Of a stretch of 64,000 bases of DNA, positions 52,477-62,405 are shown one piece after another. The stretch spans positions 1-64,000 of the forward strand of contig JANQKR010000011.1 of the NCBI GenBank assembly GCA_028281025.1, in the 5' to 3' direction. This DNA comes from Croceivirga sp. Lineage in GTDB: Bacteria; Bacteroidota; Bacteroidia; Flavobacteriales; Flavobacteriaceae. A program made the position numbers and the translations under genes. How positions within the stretch are numbered: the stretch's first letter is position 1; every line of letters begins with the position of its first letter. A model generated the notes under the pieces. That model saw only the letters and a list, made by a program, of their open reading frames with translations. It did not search any database and had not been told where the DNA came from.

Positions 52477-53175
52477 ATGAAAAAACTCTTTTTCACATGC
52501 CTTTTTTTGGTGTCCCTGCACCATGCAAATTCCCAATTGTTTGGAAAAGATCCCATTATAAATCTGCAGAACGAGGACAAGGATTTTTTGAACTGGGGGT
52601 ATTACCTTGGATTTAACAGGTACGATTTCCAATTTGAATATGAAAACGACATAGGACAGGATATCCTGGTGGAACAGACCTATGGCTTTAACGTTGGCCT
52701 GATTGGTGAGTTGCGCCTCAATAAATTCCTGGATATCCGTTTTGAGCCAGGTTTGTTGTATACCCAAAGGAATTTGGGATTCCCTGGGTTTGCCAGTGAA
52801 CAAGATGCCATTAGGGAGGTAAGGTCCACCTATATTCGCTTCCCTTTATTACTTAAAGTGAGTACTAAAAGGTTCAATAACATAAAGCCCTTTTTGATCG
52901 GAGGGGTTTATACGTCCATAAATCTTGGAGCGAAAGAAGATAGTTTGGAGGATAATGAAAGTGGTGTATTTAGAATGGTACAGAACGTATATGGATATGA
53001 GCTGGGATTTGGAATAGATATCTATACCGAATATTTTAAGTTTACCCCGTCCATAAGGGGTGTTTTTGCCTTAAACGATGAGCTTGTACCCGATGAAGAT
53101 CCCAACAGTCCATGGACGGGAAATATAAATGCCATGCGAACCAGGGGAATATTTATCAATTTCACCTTTGAGTAA
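52477..53175 (+). CDS. porT: T9SS outer-membrane protein PorT
   Basis: 232 residues; signal peptide MKKLFFTCLFLVSLHHANSQ, then an eight-stranded barrel pattern with WGYYLGFNRYDFQFEYEN, GFNVGLIGELRLNKFLDIR, YIRFPLLLKVSTKR and the C-terminal FINFTFE. PorT/SprT is needed for type IX secretion in Porphyromonas gingivalis and Flavobacterium johnsoniae. The ubiE-porT pair is a recognised synteny. Confidence 0.88.
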   Translation: MKKLFFTCLFLVSLHHANSQLFGKDPIINLQNEDKDFLNWGYYLGFNRYDFQFEYENDIGQDILVEQTYGFNVGLIGELRLNKFLDIRFEPGLLYTQRNLGFPGFASEQDAIREVRSTYIRFPLLLKVSTKRFNNIKPFLIGGVYTSINLGAKEDSLEDNESGVFRMVQNVYGYELGFGIDIYTEYFKFTPSIRGVFALNDELVPDEDPNSPWTGNINAMRTRGIFINFTFE

Positions 53176-53203
53176 GTGTTGAACGGAACCCCAAGAAATC
53201 CAA

Positions 53204-53929
53204 TTATCCCTTTCTCCTTACCTCACTTAAAAGAATTCCGGTTGCCATGGCCACATTGAGGCTTTCCGCGGTTTCATTGGTGTATTGGGGTATGGCAATC
53301 TTTTTGGCAATCGATCTTTCCACTTCCGGGGAAATGCCATTGGCTTCATTGCCCATAACCAAAACTCCCGATTGTGGAATGTTTTCCCTGTACACATTTG
53401 ACCCATCCATAAAAGCCCCGTATACCGGCAAAGGAGTGCTTTCCAAGAAACGTGGAAGATCGTCATAAACAATGTTGACCCTGGCAATGGAACCCATGGT
53501 GGCCTGCAGTACTTTTGGGTTGTAACAATCCACGGTATTCGTTGAACAGATCAGGCTGTTGATACCAAACCAATCACACAAACGGATGATGGTTCCCAAA
53601 TTACCCGGATCCCTAACATCATCCAAGGCCAAAATCCAATCCAATTCATTTATTTCCGGTCCTTCGGGCATCTTAAATACCCCTAAAACCCCATTTGGGT
53701 TTTTTAAGGCACTTATGGCCTTAAGCTCCCTTGGGGTGACTTCCTCCGATGGAAATCCATCAAAATGGTGCAAGAATCCAGCATAGGAAAGAATTTTTGT
53801 GGGCGGCCGTCCCGATTCCAAAAGTGCATCGACGGACTTTTTCCCCTCAACAAAAAAAAGCCGATGTTCATTTCGGTATTTTTTTTGATGTAAGCTCTTT
53901 ATGAGTTTTAACCACTTTTTGCCAGCCAT
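53204..53929 (-). CDS. TrmH/SpoU-family RNA 2'-O-methyltransferase
   Basis: 241 residues. N-terminal substrate-binding domain with HRLFFVEGKKSVDALLES, then the SPOUT knot: WILALDDVRDPGNLGTIIRL, LVMGNEANGIS and the C-terminal ESLNVAMATGILLSEVRR. It methylates a 2'-OH in rRNA or tRNA. Its start lies 25 bp from the divergent tamL-like gene. Confidence 0.93.
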   Translation of the reverse strand: MAGKKWLKLIKSLHQKKYRNEHRLFFVEGKKSVDALLESGRPPTKILSYAGFLHHFDGFPSEEVTPRELKAISALKNPNGVLGVFKMPEGPEINELDWILALDDVRDPGNLGTIIRLCDWFGINSLICSTNTVDCYNPKVLQATMGSIARVNIVYDDLPRFLESTPLPVYGAFMDGSNVYRENIPQSGVLVMGNEANGISPEVERSIAKKIAIPQYTNETAESLNVAMATGILLSEVRRKG

Positions 53930-53940
53930 GGGAATTCGTG

Positions 53941-53948
53941 TAATTTTG
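53941..53948 (+). promoter_or_regulatory. Candidate -7 element (TAATTTTG) 6 bp before the tamL-like gene
   Basis: TAATTTTG is followed by AGCTTT and the double ATG at 53955/53958. A short or absent leader would result. Confidence 0.45.
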
Positions 53949-53954
53949 AGCTTT

Positions 53955-56570
53955 ATGATGGATTATTCCTTACGCGGGAACTTTAGGGCAAAAGTAGTGG
54001 TTATATATGTAGGAGTTCTACTGGCTTCCTGCAACGCCGTTAAAAAAGTTCCTGAAAATGAGTTTTTACTCATGGAGAACACCATTTTTGCGGATAGCGC
54101 CAAGGTGGGGGATTCGGATGTCAGAAATCTATTGACACAACGCCCCAATAGTACCATCCTAGGATACCCATTTCGCCTTAACCTTTATAATCTCGCTAAA
54201 GAAAATCCAGATTCACTTTATCAAGATTGGCTGAAGAGAAAACCCAAGAGACAACAACGATTGAATTCTTTATTATCCCAAAAACAAGTCAATAGATTGG
54301 GGCAGTCCTTTGTGGTAAGGGGAATCAGCAATCTCCTAAAAAGAGTTGGTGAACCACCCGCAATTATAGATACCGTTAGGACAAATAAGTCCGTGGAACG
54401 ATTGAACTACTACTATGGAAGCAAGGGATACTTTAACAATACGGTTTCCTATGATATAAGACCTATTGGGCGCAAACGCAGGGCCAAAATGGATTTTCAT
54501 GTGGACTTGGGCAAACCCTACATGGTTGACTCCCTGGCACATAACATAGTTTCAAAGGAAGTGGATTCCATTTATCGCATCAATCAAGACGCGTCTTGGG
54601 TAAAAGAAGACGAGCAATTTGATTTGGGCAATTTCAACAAGGAAAGGGAACGATTGACCTCCATATTCAGGAACTCCGGCATCTACAATTTTCAGGAAAG
54701 TTCCATCACGTATGACATTGTCAGGGATACTTCACAGGTCAATGACGATCAAAAAATGGACGTGATCCTCAATATCAAGGACTTAAGAAACGCAACGGAC
54801 AGTAGCAACACCAAGGAATACCGGGTAAATCGTTTAAAAAAAATCAACATTTATGCCGATTATCAATTGAACGAAAGCAACGATTCCCTACAATCCATGG
54901 ATTTTCGGAACTATACCATTTACTATAAGGATGAGTTGGCCTACCAACCGGAAGCCCTTACTGATGCCATTTTCTTTAAACAGGACAGTATTTACAGGGA
55001 ATTGGACGAAATACGGAGCAAACGTCAAATTGTGAATCTGAACACCTTTAAGTATCCCAGTTTTGAGCTACTGCCAGATTCCACGGGAACTTTTTTGACC
55101 TCCAATATATACTTGGTTCCCAGACCCAAATTTTCGTTGGATACCTCCCTGGAATTGACCCGATCCAATATTCAACAAGTAGGGATAGGGTTTGGCGGCT
55201 CGGTCATCATCAGGAACGTTTTTAAAGGTGCAGAGACCTTAAGTCTCTCCGGCAGGGGTTCCATTGGTATCCTTGCCGATGAGAATCTGGAGGACAACTT
55301 TACATCTGAAATTGGCGGTGACATCAACCTCACCTTTCCCCGAATATGGTTTCCCATTAAAACCGAGAAACTTATCCCCTATTATATGGCTCCCCAGACA
55401 AGGCTGTCCATAGGTACCAATTTTCAACGCAATATTGGATTGGATAGACAGTCCTTAAACTCCATTCTATCCTACAATTGGTCCCCGGATAACTTAAGGA
55501 GAAATACGATTGAATTATTGAACATTGAATTTGTCAGAAATACTGATCCGGATAATTTCTTCAATGTTTACAATAACTCCTACAACAGCTTGGATCTTAT
55601 TGCGGATGGATTTGATGGGATTATGGAGAATCCCACGGATCCCGTGGAGGATTTCCCGGAACTGGCAGCCTTTTTTGAAACGGTACAAAATGCCACCGAT
55701 TCCCTGAGACTGTCCGTACCAGATGGTACCAGGGGTTTTATTGACGCTGTTACGGCACCTGGCTTTCCCATAGCTTCCGAGGATTTGAGGGAAGTTCGTA
55801 TCATAGAGGAAAGAAAAGATCGTTTAACCAGTGACAACCTCATTTTCACTTCAAACTATACGTTTCAGAAGAACAACAGGGAAAGCATCAATGACAATGA
55901 CTTTTTTCAATACCGTATTCGGTTCGAAAGTGCTGGAAATGTTCTTTCCCTGGTCGAAAATATTATCCCGTTCAACCAAGATGACAATGGCCGGGGATTG
56001 GTTTTCAGTGTTCCCTATTCCCAATATGTAAAAACGGAATTCGACTATATAAAACATTGGGGACTTTCCCCATCAAAGGTTTTGGCCTTTAGGGGATTTT
56101 TTGGAATGGCTATTCCCTATGGGAATTCCAATAGCATTCCCTTTGTTCGCAGTTACTTTGGAGGTGGGTCCAACGACAACAGGGCCTGGAGGGTATATGC
56201 CCTAGGCCCGGGAAGGACGGACAACGAAAATGAGTTCAACGAGGCCAATCTTAAACTCGCATTGAATTTGGAATACAGGTTCCCCATTGTAGGGGATATA
56301 AAGGGGGCATTCTTTGCGGATGCCGGGAATATTTGGAATGTTTTTGACAATGTAGAGGATCCTGATGCCACTTTTAACGGATTCAGTTCTTTAAGCGATC
56401 TGGCACTTGGGACCGGGTTTGGCCTTCGGTACGACTTTACCTATTTTGTAATACGTTTGGACACAGGCTTTAAGACCTATAATCCTGCTTTGGAGGGTTC
56501 GGATCGATGGTTCACGGATTTCAATTTTCGGGAAGCGGTTTTCAACATTGGTATCAACTATCCTTTTTAA
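53955..56570 (+). CDS. BamA/TamA-family outer-membrane assembly lipoprotein (TamL-like)
   Basis: Start at one of two consecutive ATGs, 53955 or 53958; the longer frame from 53901 overlaps the divergent gene. About 871 residues. Lipobox VLLASCNAVKK near residue 22 gives a lipidated N terminus, characteristic of TamL in Bacteroidota. POTRA-like repeats follow, with YYGSKGYFNNTVSYD and LKKINIYADYQLN, and a C-terminal 16-strand Omp85 barrel (from about residue 400; GLRYDFTYFVIRLDTGF near the end). With TamB it inserts outer-membrane proteins. Confidence 0.9.
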   Translation: MMDYSLRGNFRAKVVVIYVGVLLASCNAVKKVPENEFLLMENTIFADSAKVGDSDVRNLLTQRPNSTILGYPFRLNLYNLAKENPDSLYQDWLKRKPKRQQRLNSLLSQKQVNRLGQSFVVRGISNLLKRVGEPPAIIDTVRTNKSVERLNYYYGSKGYFNNTVSYDIRPIGRKRRAKMDFHVDLGKPYMVDSLAHNIVSKEVDSIYRINQDASWVKEDEQFDLGNFNKERERLTSIFRNSGIYNFQESSITYDIVRDTSQVNDDQKMDVILNIKDLRNATDSSNTKEYRVNRLKKINIYADYQLNESNDSLQSMDFRNYTIYYKDELAYQPEALTDAIFFKQDSIYRELDEIRSKRQIVNLNTFKYPSFELLPDSTGTFLTSNIYLVPRPKFSLDTSLELTRSNIQQVGIGFGGSVIIRNVFKGAETLSLSGRGSIGILADENLEDNFTSEIGGDINLTFPRIWFPIKTEKLIPYYMAPQTRLSIGTNFQRNIGLDRQSLNSILSYNWSPDNLRRNTIELLNIEFVRNTDPDNFFNVYNNSYNSLDLIADGFDGIMENPTDPVEDFPELAAFFETVQNATDSLRLSVPDGTRGFIDAVTAPGFPIASEDLREVRIIEERKDRLTSDNLIFTSNYTFQKNNRESINDNDFFQYRIRFESAGNVLSLVENIIPFNQDDNGRGLVFSVPYSQYVKTEFDYIKHWGLSPSKVLAFRGFFGMAIPYGNSNSIPFVRSYFGGGSNDNRAWRVYALGPGRTDNENEFNEANLKLALNLEYRFPIVGDIKGAFFADAGNIWNVFDNVEDPDATFNGFSSLSDLALGTGFGLRYDFTYFVIRLDTGFKTYNPALEGSDRWFTDFNFREAVFNIGINYPF

Positions 56571-56583
56571 GATCAATTATTAT

Positions 56584-56591
56584 TATTTTTG
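56584..56591 (+). promoter_or_regulatory. Candidate -7 promoter element for fbaA (TATTTTTG)
   Basis: TATTTTTG ends 32 bp before the fbaA ATG at 56624. Confidence 0.4.
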
Positions 56592-56623
56592 TGGACTATT
56601 CAAACAAGTAACCAACTTAAGAT

Positions 56624-57691
56624 ATGGCGCACAACATAAAGCCTGGCGTAGCAACAGGCGATCAAGTACAGGAAATTTTCAACTATGCGAAGGAAAAGGG
56701 ATTCGCCCTTCCCGCAGTAAACGTAATAGGCTCAAACACGGTCAATGCCGTAATGGAAACCGCGGCATCCTTGAACGCTCCGGTCATCATTCAATTCTCC
56801 AACGGAGGCGCACAGTTCAATGCGGGAAAAGGGTTGTCCAATGAAAATCAAAAATCGGCCATTTTAGGTGGAATCGCAGGCGCAAAGCATGTACACCAAA
56901 TGGCAGAAGCCTATGGGGCCAGTGTAATACTGCACACCGATCACTGTGCAAAGAAATTATTGCCTTGGATCGATGGGTTGCTTGATGCCAGCGAGGCACA
57001 TTACAAGTCAACCGGAAAATCACTCTACAGCTCGCACATGATCGATTTATCCGAAGAGCCCATTGAAGAAAATATTGAAATCTGTAAAGGATATTTGGAG
57101 CGCATGTCCAAAATGGACATGACCCTGGAGATAGAACTCGGCGTTACCGGCGGGGAGGAAGACGGTGTGGACAATACGGATGTTGATAGTTCCAAACTGT
57201 ACACCCAACCGGAAGAAGTAGCGTACGCTTATGAAGAATTGTCCAAGGTAAGTCCAAGATTTACCATTGCCGCTGCCTTTGGCAACGTACATGGGGTCTA
57301 TAAACCCGGAAACGTAAAATTGACCCCTAAAATCTTAAAGAATTCCCAGGAGTATATTTCAAAGAAATATGGCGTTGGCCATAACCATATCGATTTTGTT
57401 TTCCATGGTGGTTCGGGCTCAACACTGGAGGAGATTAGGGAGGCTATTGGTTACGGGGTCATCAAAATGAATATCGACACTGACCTCCAATACGCATTCA
57501 TGGCCGGTGTAAGGGATTATGTCCAGGGCAAAAGTGCCTACTTGCAGGGACAAATTGGCAATCCGGAAGGTGATGATGTGCCCAACAAAAAATTCTATGA
57601 CCCCAGGGTTTGGTTAAGGGAAGGTGAGAAATCATTTTCGGAACGATTAAAAAATGCCTTTGAGGATTTGAACAATGTCAATACACTTTAG
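56624..57691 (+). CDS. fbaA: Class II fructose-bisphosphate aldolase
   Basis: 355 residues. Zn ligands and active-site motifs: [40 protein letters not shown] and [14 protein letters not shown], with the substrate-binding NMNIDTD-like segment KMNIDTDLQ. Cleaves fructose-1,6-bisphosphate in glycolysis or makes it in gluconeogenesis. accD follows after 20 bp. Confidence 0.97.
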   Translation: MAHNIKPGVATGDQVQEIFNYAKEKGFALPAVNVIGSNTVNAVMETAASLNAPVIIQFSNGGAQFNAGKGLSNENQKSAILGGIAGAKHVHQMAEAYGASVILHTDHCAKKLLPWIDGLLDASEAHYKSTGKSLYSSHMIDLSEEPIEENIEICKGYLERMSKMDMTLEIELGVTGGEEDGVDNTDVDSSKLYTQPEEVAYAYEELSKVSPRFTIAAAFGNVHGVYKPGNVKLTPKILKNSQEYISKKYGVGHNHIDFVFHGGSGSTLEEIREAIGYGVIKMNIDTDLQYAFMAGVRDYVQGKSAYLQGQIGNPEGDDVPNKKFYDPRVWLREGEKSFSERLKNAFEDLNNVNTL

Positions 57692-57711
57692 TTAGTCAAA
57701 AGCTCCCTCAT

Positions 57712-58590
57712 ATGTCATCTTGGTTCAAAAGAAAGGAAAAAGGTATACAGACGTCCACCGAAGAGAAAAAGGACACCCCAAAAGGCCTTTGGTACAAATC
57801 CCCCACGGGAAAAATTGTAGAGTCCGAGGATTTGGCGAAGAATTTTTATGTAAGCCCAGAGGATGATTACCACGTTCGAATAGGCAGCAAAGAATATTTT
57901 GAAATTCTTTTTGACGATAACAAATTCAAGGAATTGGACGAAAAACTAAGTTCAAAAGATCCCTTAAAATTTGTGGATACCAAAAAATACTCGGACCGAT
58001 TGAAAGCGGCAAAGGCCAAAACGGGCCTAAATGACGCCGTAAAGACCGCAGTAGGTAAATCCATGGGCAAGGACCTGGTTGTTGCCTGTATGGACTTTGG
58101 TTTTATTGGAGGATCTATGGGAAGTGTAGTTGGGGAAAAAATTGCACGCGCGGTGGATTATGCGAAAAAAAGGAAGTTGCCCTTTTTAATGATTTCCAAA
58201 TCTGGTGGGGCAAGAATGATGGAGGCAGCACTTTCCTTGATGCAATTGGCAAAAACCTCTGCAAAATTGGCCCAATTGGCCGAAGCCAAAATCCCGTATA
58301 TTTCGCTCTGTACCGATCCCACCACGGGTGGTACGACCGCTTCTTATGCCATGCTGGGGGACATCAATATCTCAGAGCCCGGTGCCTTGATCGGTTTTGC
58401 AGGACCTAGGGTAGTAAAGGATACTACGGGCAAGGATTTACCGGATGGCTTCCAAACCGCTGAATTTGTCAAGGAACATGGATTCCTGGATTTCATTGTC
58501 CATCGTAGGGACCTAAAAAGGAAGATCAACCAGTATATCGATTTGATTACAAACCAACCTTTACGAAAAGAAAAAGAACCCGTTGCTTAA
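57712..58590 (+). CDS. accD: Acetyl-CoA carboxylase carboxyltransferase subunit beta (zinc-ribbon degenerate)
   Basis: 292 residues. The crotonase-like carboxyltransferase core is normal: [49 protein letters not shown] and [14 protein letters not shown]. The N-terminal domain aligns with the AccD zinc ribbon ([29 protein letters not shown]), but all four zinc cysteines are replaced (SPTG and SPEDD). It transfers CO2 to acetyl-CoA for fatty acid synthesis. Terminator overlaps its stop codon. Confidence 0.94.
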   Translation: MSSWFKRKEKGIQTSTEEKKDTPKGLWYKSPTGKIVESEDLAKNFYVSPEDDYHVRIGSKEYFEILFDDNKFKELDEKLSSKDPLKFVDTKKYSDRLKAAKAKTGLNDAVKTAVGKSMGKDLVVACMDFGFIGGSMGSVVGEKIARAVDYAKKRKLPFLMISKSGGARMMEAALSLMQLAKTSAKLAQLAEAKIPYISLCTDPTTGGTTASYAMLGDINISEPGALIGFAGPRVVKDTTGKDLPDGFQTAEFVKEHGFLDFIVHRRDLKRKINQYIDLITNQPLRKEKEPVA

Positions 58591-58604
58591 CGGGTTCTTT
58601 TTTA
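58575..58604 (+). terminator. Terminator overlapping the accD stop codon
   Basis: agaacccgtt at 58575-58584, loop gctt, aacgggttct at 58589-58598, then a T-run. The TAA stop (58588-58590) falls in the loop and the start of the 3' arm, so the 5' arm is coding. Confidence 0.88.
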
Positions 58605-58631
58605 TTCACCTTCATCAAACAAAAACAACGT

Positions 58632-59504
58632 TCAGTTATTAAAAAACCTTCGTAAAAACACTTCTTCCGAGGTTCCATCGGGTTTGGTCAAAATCCCTTT
58701 CGCATCACAACTACCATCTCCAAAATCCAGGCTTGCCGTAGCGCCGTTTCTAGAAATTTCCAGAACACCCTGTACAATAAACCTACAGCTCATTTCCCGT
58801 CTCAACGGCGTGGTAATTTCTTTGGAAAAAACATTTCCTGCCCTGTTGGTAAATGTACCATTGCCCGTAATCAGGAAAACGTTGTCCCCCCAAAAACCCG
58901 TTCCGAAACCTTCTATCCATTCCCTGGTCCTGGTTCCCGAAAAAGAAGCGGTTTCGCCATCCGGCCATGTTGCATTGTAGTTTCGTGTAGCGGTCGACTG
59001 TGGATTGCCATTTTCATTGGAACGTACCCTGAGAATACTGGCGCCACCTTCTACGGATACCCCATTGAAGACAAAATTTTCCAACATTAGGGTGATGGTT
59101 TTGGAAGCGGCTTCCATATCCTTGACATAACTTAACTTGACAATTCCGGCCAGTACATTCCCATTTCTTAGTTCGCATCCCTCCCCGAAGTCGATCGTCT
59201 TTTCCTTGGTAGTGTCCGTTTCAATCGTAGTGACGGTCACACAATCAGGTAAATAATCCGATAGGTACATGCCTTTTGAGGTTACCGACATTTCATCGGA
59301 AACGTACGCATCCTCCGCAATTTCAGCAATATCATCCGCCATTTGTTCAGCTTCATCACTGTATTGTAATTCCGCAACGGTAATGACTTCGGCATCGGTA
59401 AAAATCCCTTCTGTTGCAGTTTCTTCTTCACTACAAGCAGTAAACGTCAAAACGGACAGTAGTATAAGTCCGACCAGGTTCATTGGCTTAAGGCTCTTTT
59501 TCAT
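58632..59504 (-). CDS. Hypothetical lipoprotein
   Basis: Start at ATG 59504 (MKKSLKPMNLVGLILLSVLTFTACSEE), with a clear lipobox (LTFTAC) and acidic +2 region that may direct surface export in Bacteroidota (CSEEE resembles the lipoprotein export signal). 290 residues, beta-rich, with DCVTVTTIETDTTKEKTIDFG and MSCRFIVQGVLEISRNG. Family not recognised by name. Function unknown. Confidence 0.78.
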   Translation of the reverse strand: MKKSLKPMNLVGLILLSVLTFTACSEEETATEGIFTDAEVITVAELQYSDEAEQMADDIAEIAEDAYVSDEMSVTSKGMYLSDYLPDCVTVTTIETDTTKEKTIDFGEGCELRNGNVLAGIVKLSYVKDMEAASKTITLMLENFVFNGVSVEGGASILRVRSNENGNPQSTATRNYNATWPDGETASFSGTRTREWIEGFGTGFWGDNVFLITGNGTFTNRAGNVFSKEITTPLRREMSCRFIVQGVLEISRNGATASLDFGDGSCDAKGILTKPDGTSEEVFLRRFFNN

Positions 59505-59593
59505 AACGATCAAATTTTAAAGTTTGTCCTTATGACTTGACCAGGGAAAAAAGGTTTAATCCCAAATAAAATTTTTTAGAACAAAAAAAGAAG

Positions 59594-59601
59594 TATCTTT
59601 G
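59594..59601 (+). promoter_or_regulatory. Promoter -7 element of rpsO (TATCTTTG)
   Basis: TATCTTTG followed by a 76-bp leader to the ATG at 59678; an A/T-rich tract lies in the -33 region. The spacing suits a highly expressed ribosomal gene. Confidence 0.65.
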
Positions 59602-59677
59602 CGCCTTGATTGCCGGAGTCCATGCTAAACAATGGAAAACCAATCAAATACATAAAAATCATTTTAACAATATTGGC

Positions 59678-59947
59678 ATGTATTTAAGTAAAGAAAAAAA
59701 AGCAGAGATTTTTAAAAAACACGGTGGTTCCGAGGGAAACACTGGGTCAACAGAAGGACAAATTGCGTTGTTCACGTATCGTATCAACCACCTTACAAAG
59801 CATTTGAAAGAAAACCATAAGGACTTTAACACAGAACGTTCCTTGGTGAAATTGGTAGGGAAAAGACGTAGTTTGTTGGATTACCTTAAGAAAAAAGATA
59901 TTGAAAAATACCGTGCGCTTATAAAAGAGTTAGGTATTAGAAAATAA
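59678..59947 (+). CDS. rpsO: 30S ribosomal protein S15
   Basis: Start at ATG 59678 (MYLSKEKKAEIFKKHGGSEG), where S15 begins. 89 residues, standard length. Signatures: NTGSTEGQIALFTYRINHLT, HLKENHKDFNTERSLVKLVG and KRRSLLDYLKKKDIEKYRAL. Binds 16S rRNA helix 22 and the central domain. Followed by a terminator and the pnp leader, the conserved rpsO-pnp order. Confidence 0.97.
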   Translation: MYLSKEKKAEIFKKHGGSEGNTGSTEGQIALFTYRINHLTKHLKENHKDFNTERSLVKLVGKRRSLLDYLKKKDIEKYRALIKELGIRK

Positions 59948-59950
59948 AAT

Positions 59951-59980
59951 AATGGGGCTATCAACGCCCCATTTATTTTT
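59951..59980 (+). terminator. Intrinsic terminator between rpsO and pnp
   Basis: Stem aatggggc / gccccatt (59951-59958, 59966-59973), 7-base loop, followed by T-rich sequence. Confidence 0.85.
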
Positions 59981-59982
59981 TG

Positions 59983-60149
59983 TCGAAGTAGTTACCTTCG
60001 ATGAAACCACATAACAAAGACCCTGAACATGGTTCGGGGCATACAAAAAGCTGTTCGAGCTTTCATTGGTCTAAACAACGCAACAACACAACCCGACCGC
60101 CCGGATAGGCGGTAGACCAAATGTTTAACAAGACCTTCAACAAAGAAGG
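59983..60149 (+). promoter_or_regulatory. Structured leader upstream of pnp (several hairpins)
   Basis: Successive hairpins: 59983-60001 (tcgaag/cttcga), 60021-60039 (8 pairs, one G-T, 3-base loop), 60047-60063 (aaagct/agcttt), and a composite 60066-60120 whose outer 7-bp stem (ttggtct/agaccaa) encloses the inner stem 60096-60113 (accgcc/ggcggt) directly at its 3' strand. A short one lies at 60134-60149. Possible autoregulatory or RNase target region, as known for enterobacterial pnp, or a degenerate dispersed repeat. Confidence 0.55.
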
Positions 60150-60162
60150 CAACACAATTTTT

Positions 60163-62382
60163 ATGATTCCAAAAACTTTTAAAGAGGTCATAGACCTAGG
60201 TGATGGTAGGGAAATCTCTATCGAAACCGGAAAACTGGCCAAGCAAGCACATGGTTCGGTAGTGGTACAATCCGGTAAGTGCATGCTATTGGCAACAGTA
60301 GTATCCAATTACCACGCCGCAGATGTGGACTTTTTACCACTTACCGTTGATTATCGTGAAAAATTCGCAGCGGCAGGACGTTATCCAGGTGGATTTTTCA
60401 AACGTGAGGCACGTCCCAGTGATGGTGAGGTACTGACCATGCGATTGGTGGACCGTGTATTGCGTCCACTCTTTCCAAAGGATTATCACGCCGAAACACA
60501 GGTGATGATCCAGTTAATGTCCCACGATGAAGATGTTATGCCGGATGCCATGGCCGGTTTGGCGGCATCCACGGCAATTCAATTATCGGATATTCCCTTT
60601 GAATGCCCAATTTCTGAAGTGAGGGTGGGACGTGTCAATGGTGAATTGATCATCAACCCAACCCTAAATCAATTGAAGGAATCCGATATTGATATGGTCA
60701 TTGGGGCTTCCGAGGATTCCGTAATGATGGTGGAGGGTGAGCTAAAGGAAATCTCCGAAGAGGAAATGGTCAAGGCCATTGAATTTGCCCACGAAGCCAT
60801 TAAGGTACAATGCGGGGCCCAACGCAAATTGGCCGAAGCCTTTGGCAAAAAAGAGGTTCGTGAATATGACCCGGAACCCGAAGATGAAGAACTTCAGAAA
60901 AAAGTATATGAAATGGTTTATGACAAGTCATATGCCATTGCCAAAGCAGGAAGTTCCAAACAAGAACGGGGCCAGGCATTCAGCGATTTAAAGGAAGAAG
61001 TCTTTGAATCCTATACGGAAGAAGAGCAAGAAGAATTGGGGGCACTGATCCATAAGTACTTTGCCAAAGCCCATAAAGAAGCTGTTCGTAACCTAACATT
61101 GAATGAAGGGCTGCGATTGGATGGCAGAAAAACCACGGATATCAGGCCTATTTGGTGCGAGGTGGATTATTTGCCTTCCGTACACGGTTCATCCATCTTT
61201 ACCAGGGGAGAGACACAAGCACTGGCAACGGTGACCCTTGGAACATCCAGGGATTCCAATATTATAGATATGCCTTCATACGAAGGTGAAGAATCATTTT
61301 ACCTCCATTACAATTTCCCTCCGTTTTCAACAGGTGAAGCAAGGCCCATTCGTGGTACTTCGCGTAGGGAAGTAGGACATGGAAATTTGGCACAGCGCGC
61401 TTTAAAAGGGATGATTCCAGAGGATTGTCCTTATACCGTTCGTGTGGTATCCGAGGTATTGGAATCCAATGGTTCCTCTTCCATGGCCACTGTTTGCTCG
61501 GGAACCATGGCCATCATGGACGCCGGGGTGCAACTAAAAAAACCGGTGTCCGGAATTGCCATGGGATTGATAACGGATACGGAAACCGGTAAATACGCCG
61601 TACTCTCCGACATCCTTGGTGATGAAGATCATCTTGGGGACATGGACTTTAAGGTGACCGGTACTGAAGAGGGCATTACGGCCTGCCAAATGGACATTAA
61701 GGTAAAGGGACTTTCCTATGAAATATTGGTAAAAGCCCTAATGCAGGCAAAAGAGGGAAGGTTGCACATCTTAAAGCACCTTACCGATACCATTGAAACA
61801 CCGAGACCTGAAGTGAAACCCTATGCACCCAAGATTGTCACTAAGATCATTCCAGGAGAATATATAGGTGCGGTTATTGGTTCTGGAGGAAAGGTTATCC
61901 AAGAACTTCAAAAAGAGACCAATACCACTATTGTTATTAACGAGGATCCCGAAACGGAAGAGGGAATCGTAGAAATTTTAGGTACGGACCAAGCCGGTAT
62001 CGATGCTGTGATTGCCAAGATTGAATCCGTGATGTTCAAACCGGAAGTGGGTAGCGCATATGAGGTACAGGTCATCAAATTACTTGATTTTGGAGCTGTG
62101 GTCGAATATGTTGAAGCTCCTGGTAATGAAGTATTGCTCCACGTTTCTGAATTGGCGTGGGAACGAACCGATAAGGTAACCGATGTGGTCAACCTTGGTG
62201 ATGTCATCGATGTGAAATATTTTGGACTTGACCCAAGGACCAAAAAGGAAAAAGTGTCCCGAAAAGCACTTTTGCCAAAGCCCGAGGGCTTTGTTGAGCG
62301 CCCTTCCAGAAATGATAGGGGAGATCGAAGAGGGGGCGACCGTCGTGGAGGAAACCGTGATAGAAAACCAAGAAGGGACTAA
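60163..62382 (+). CDS. pnp: Polyribonucleotide nucleotidyltransferase
   Basis: Start at ATG 60163 ([20 protein letters not shown]); the upstream in-frame ATG at 60121 gives a non-homologous 14-residue extension. 739 residues. Domains in order: two RNase PH folds separated by a helical domain (second with [23 protein letters not shown] and the catalytic region [20 protein letters not shown]), KH ([20 protein letters not shown]) and S1 ([19 protein letters not shown]), then a basic Arg/Gly-rich tail ([14 protein letters not shown]). Degrades RNA 3'-5' phosphorolytically. Confidence 0.97.
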   Translation: MIPKTFKEVIDLGDGREISIETGKLAKQAHGSVVVQSGKCMLLATVVSNYHAADVDFLPLTVDYREKFAAAGRYPGGFFKREARPSDGEVLTMRLVDRVLRPLFPKDYHAETQVMIQLMSHDEDVMPDAMAGLAASTAIQLSDIPFECPISEVRVGRVNGELIINPTLNQLKESDIDMVIGASEDSVMMVEGELKEISEEEMVKAIEFAHEAIKVQCGAQRKLAEAFGKKEVREYDPEPEDEELQKKVYEMVYDKSYAIAKAGSSKQERGQAFSDLKEEVFESYTEEEQEELGALIHKYFAKAHKEAVRNLTLNEGLRLDGRKTTDIRPIWCEVDYLPSVHGSSIFTRGETQALATVTLGTSRDSNIIDMPSYEGEESFYLHYNFPPFSTGEARPIRGTSRREVGHGNLAQRALKGMIPEDCPYTVRVVSEVLESNGSSSMATVCSGTMAIMDAGVQLKKPVSGIAMGLITDTETGKYAVLSDILGDEDHLGDMDFKVTGTEEGITACQMDIKVKGLSYEILVKALMQAKEGRLHILKHLTDTIETPRPEVKPYAPKIVTKIIPGEYIGAVIGSGGKVIQELQKETNTTIVINEDPETEEGIVEILGTDQAGIDAVIAKIESVMFKPEVGSAYEVQVIKLLDFGAVVEYVEAPGNEVLLHVSELAWERTDKVTDVVNLGDVIDVKYFGLDPRTKKEKVSRKALLPKPEGFVERPSRNDRGDRRGGDRRGGNRDRKPRRD

Positions 62383-62405
62383 ACCCCTTTTTGTCCGTAA
62401 TTTTA

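Noticed and set aside
60121-60163. Longer pnp start at 60121
   Set aside because: The 14 extra residues are not part of PNPase, and the ATG abuts the base of the leader stem; 60163 matches the family start.
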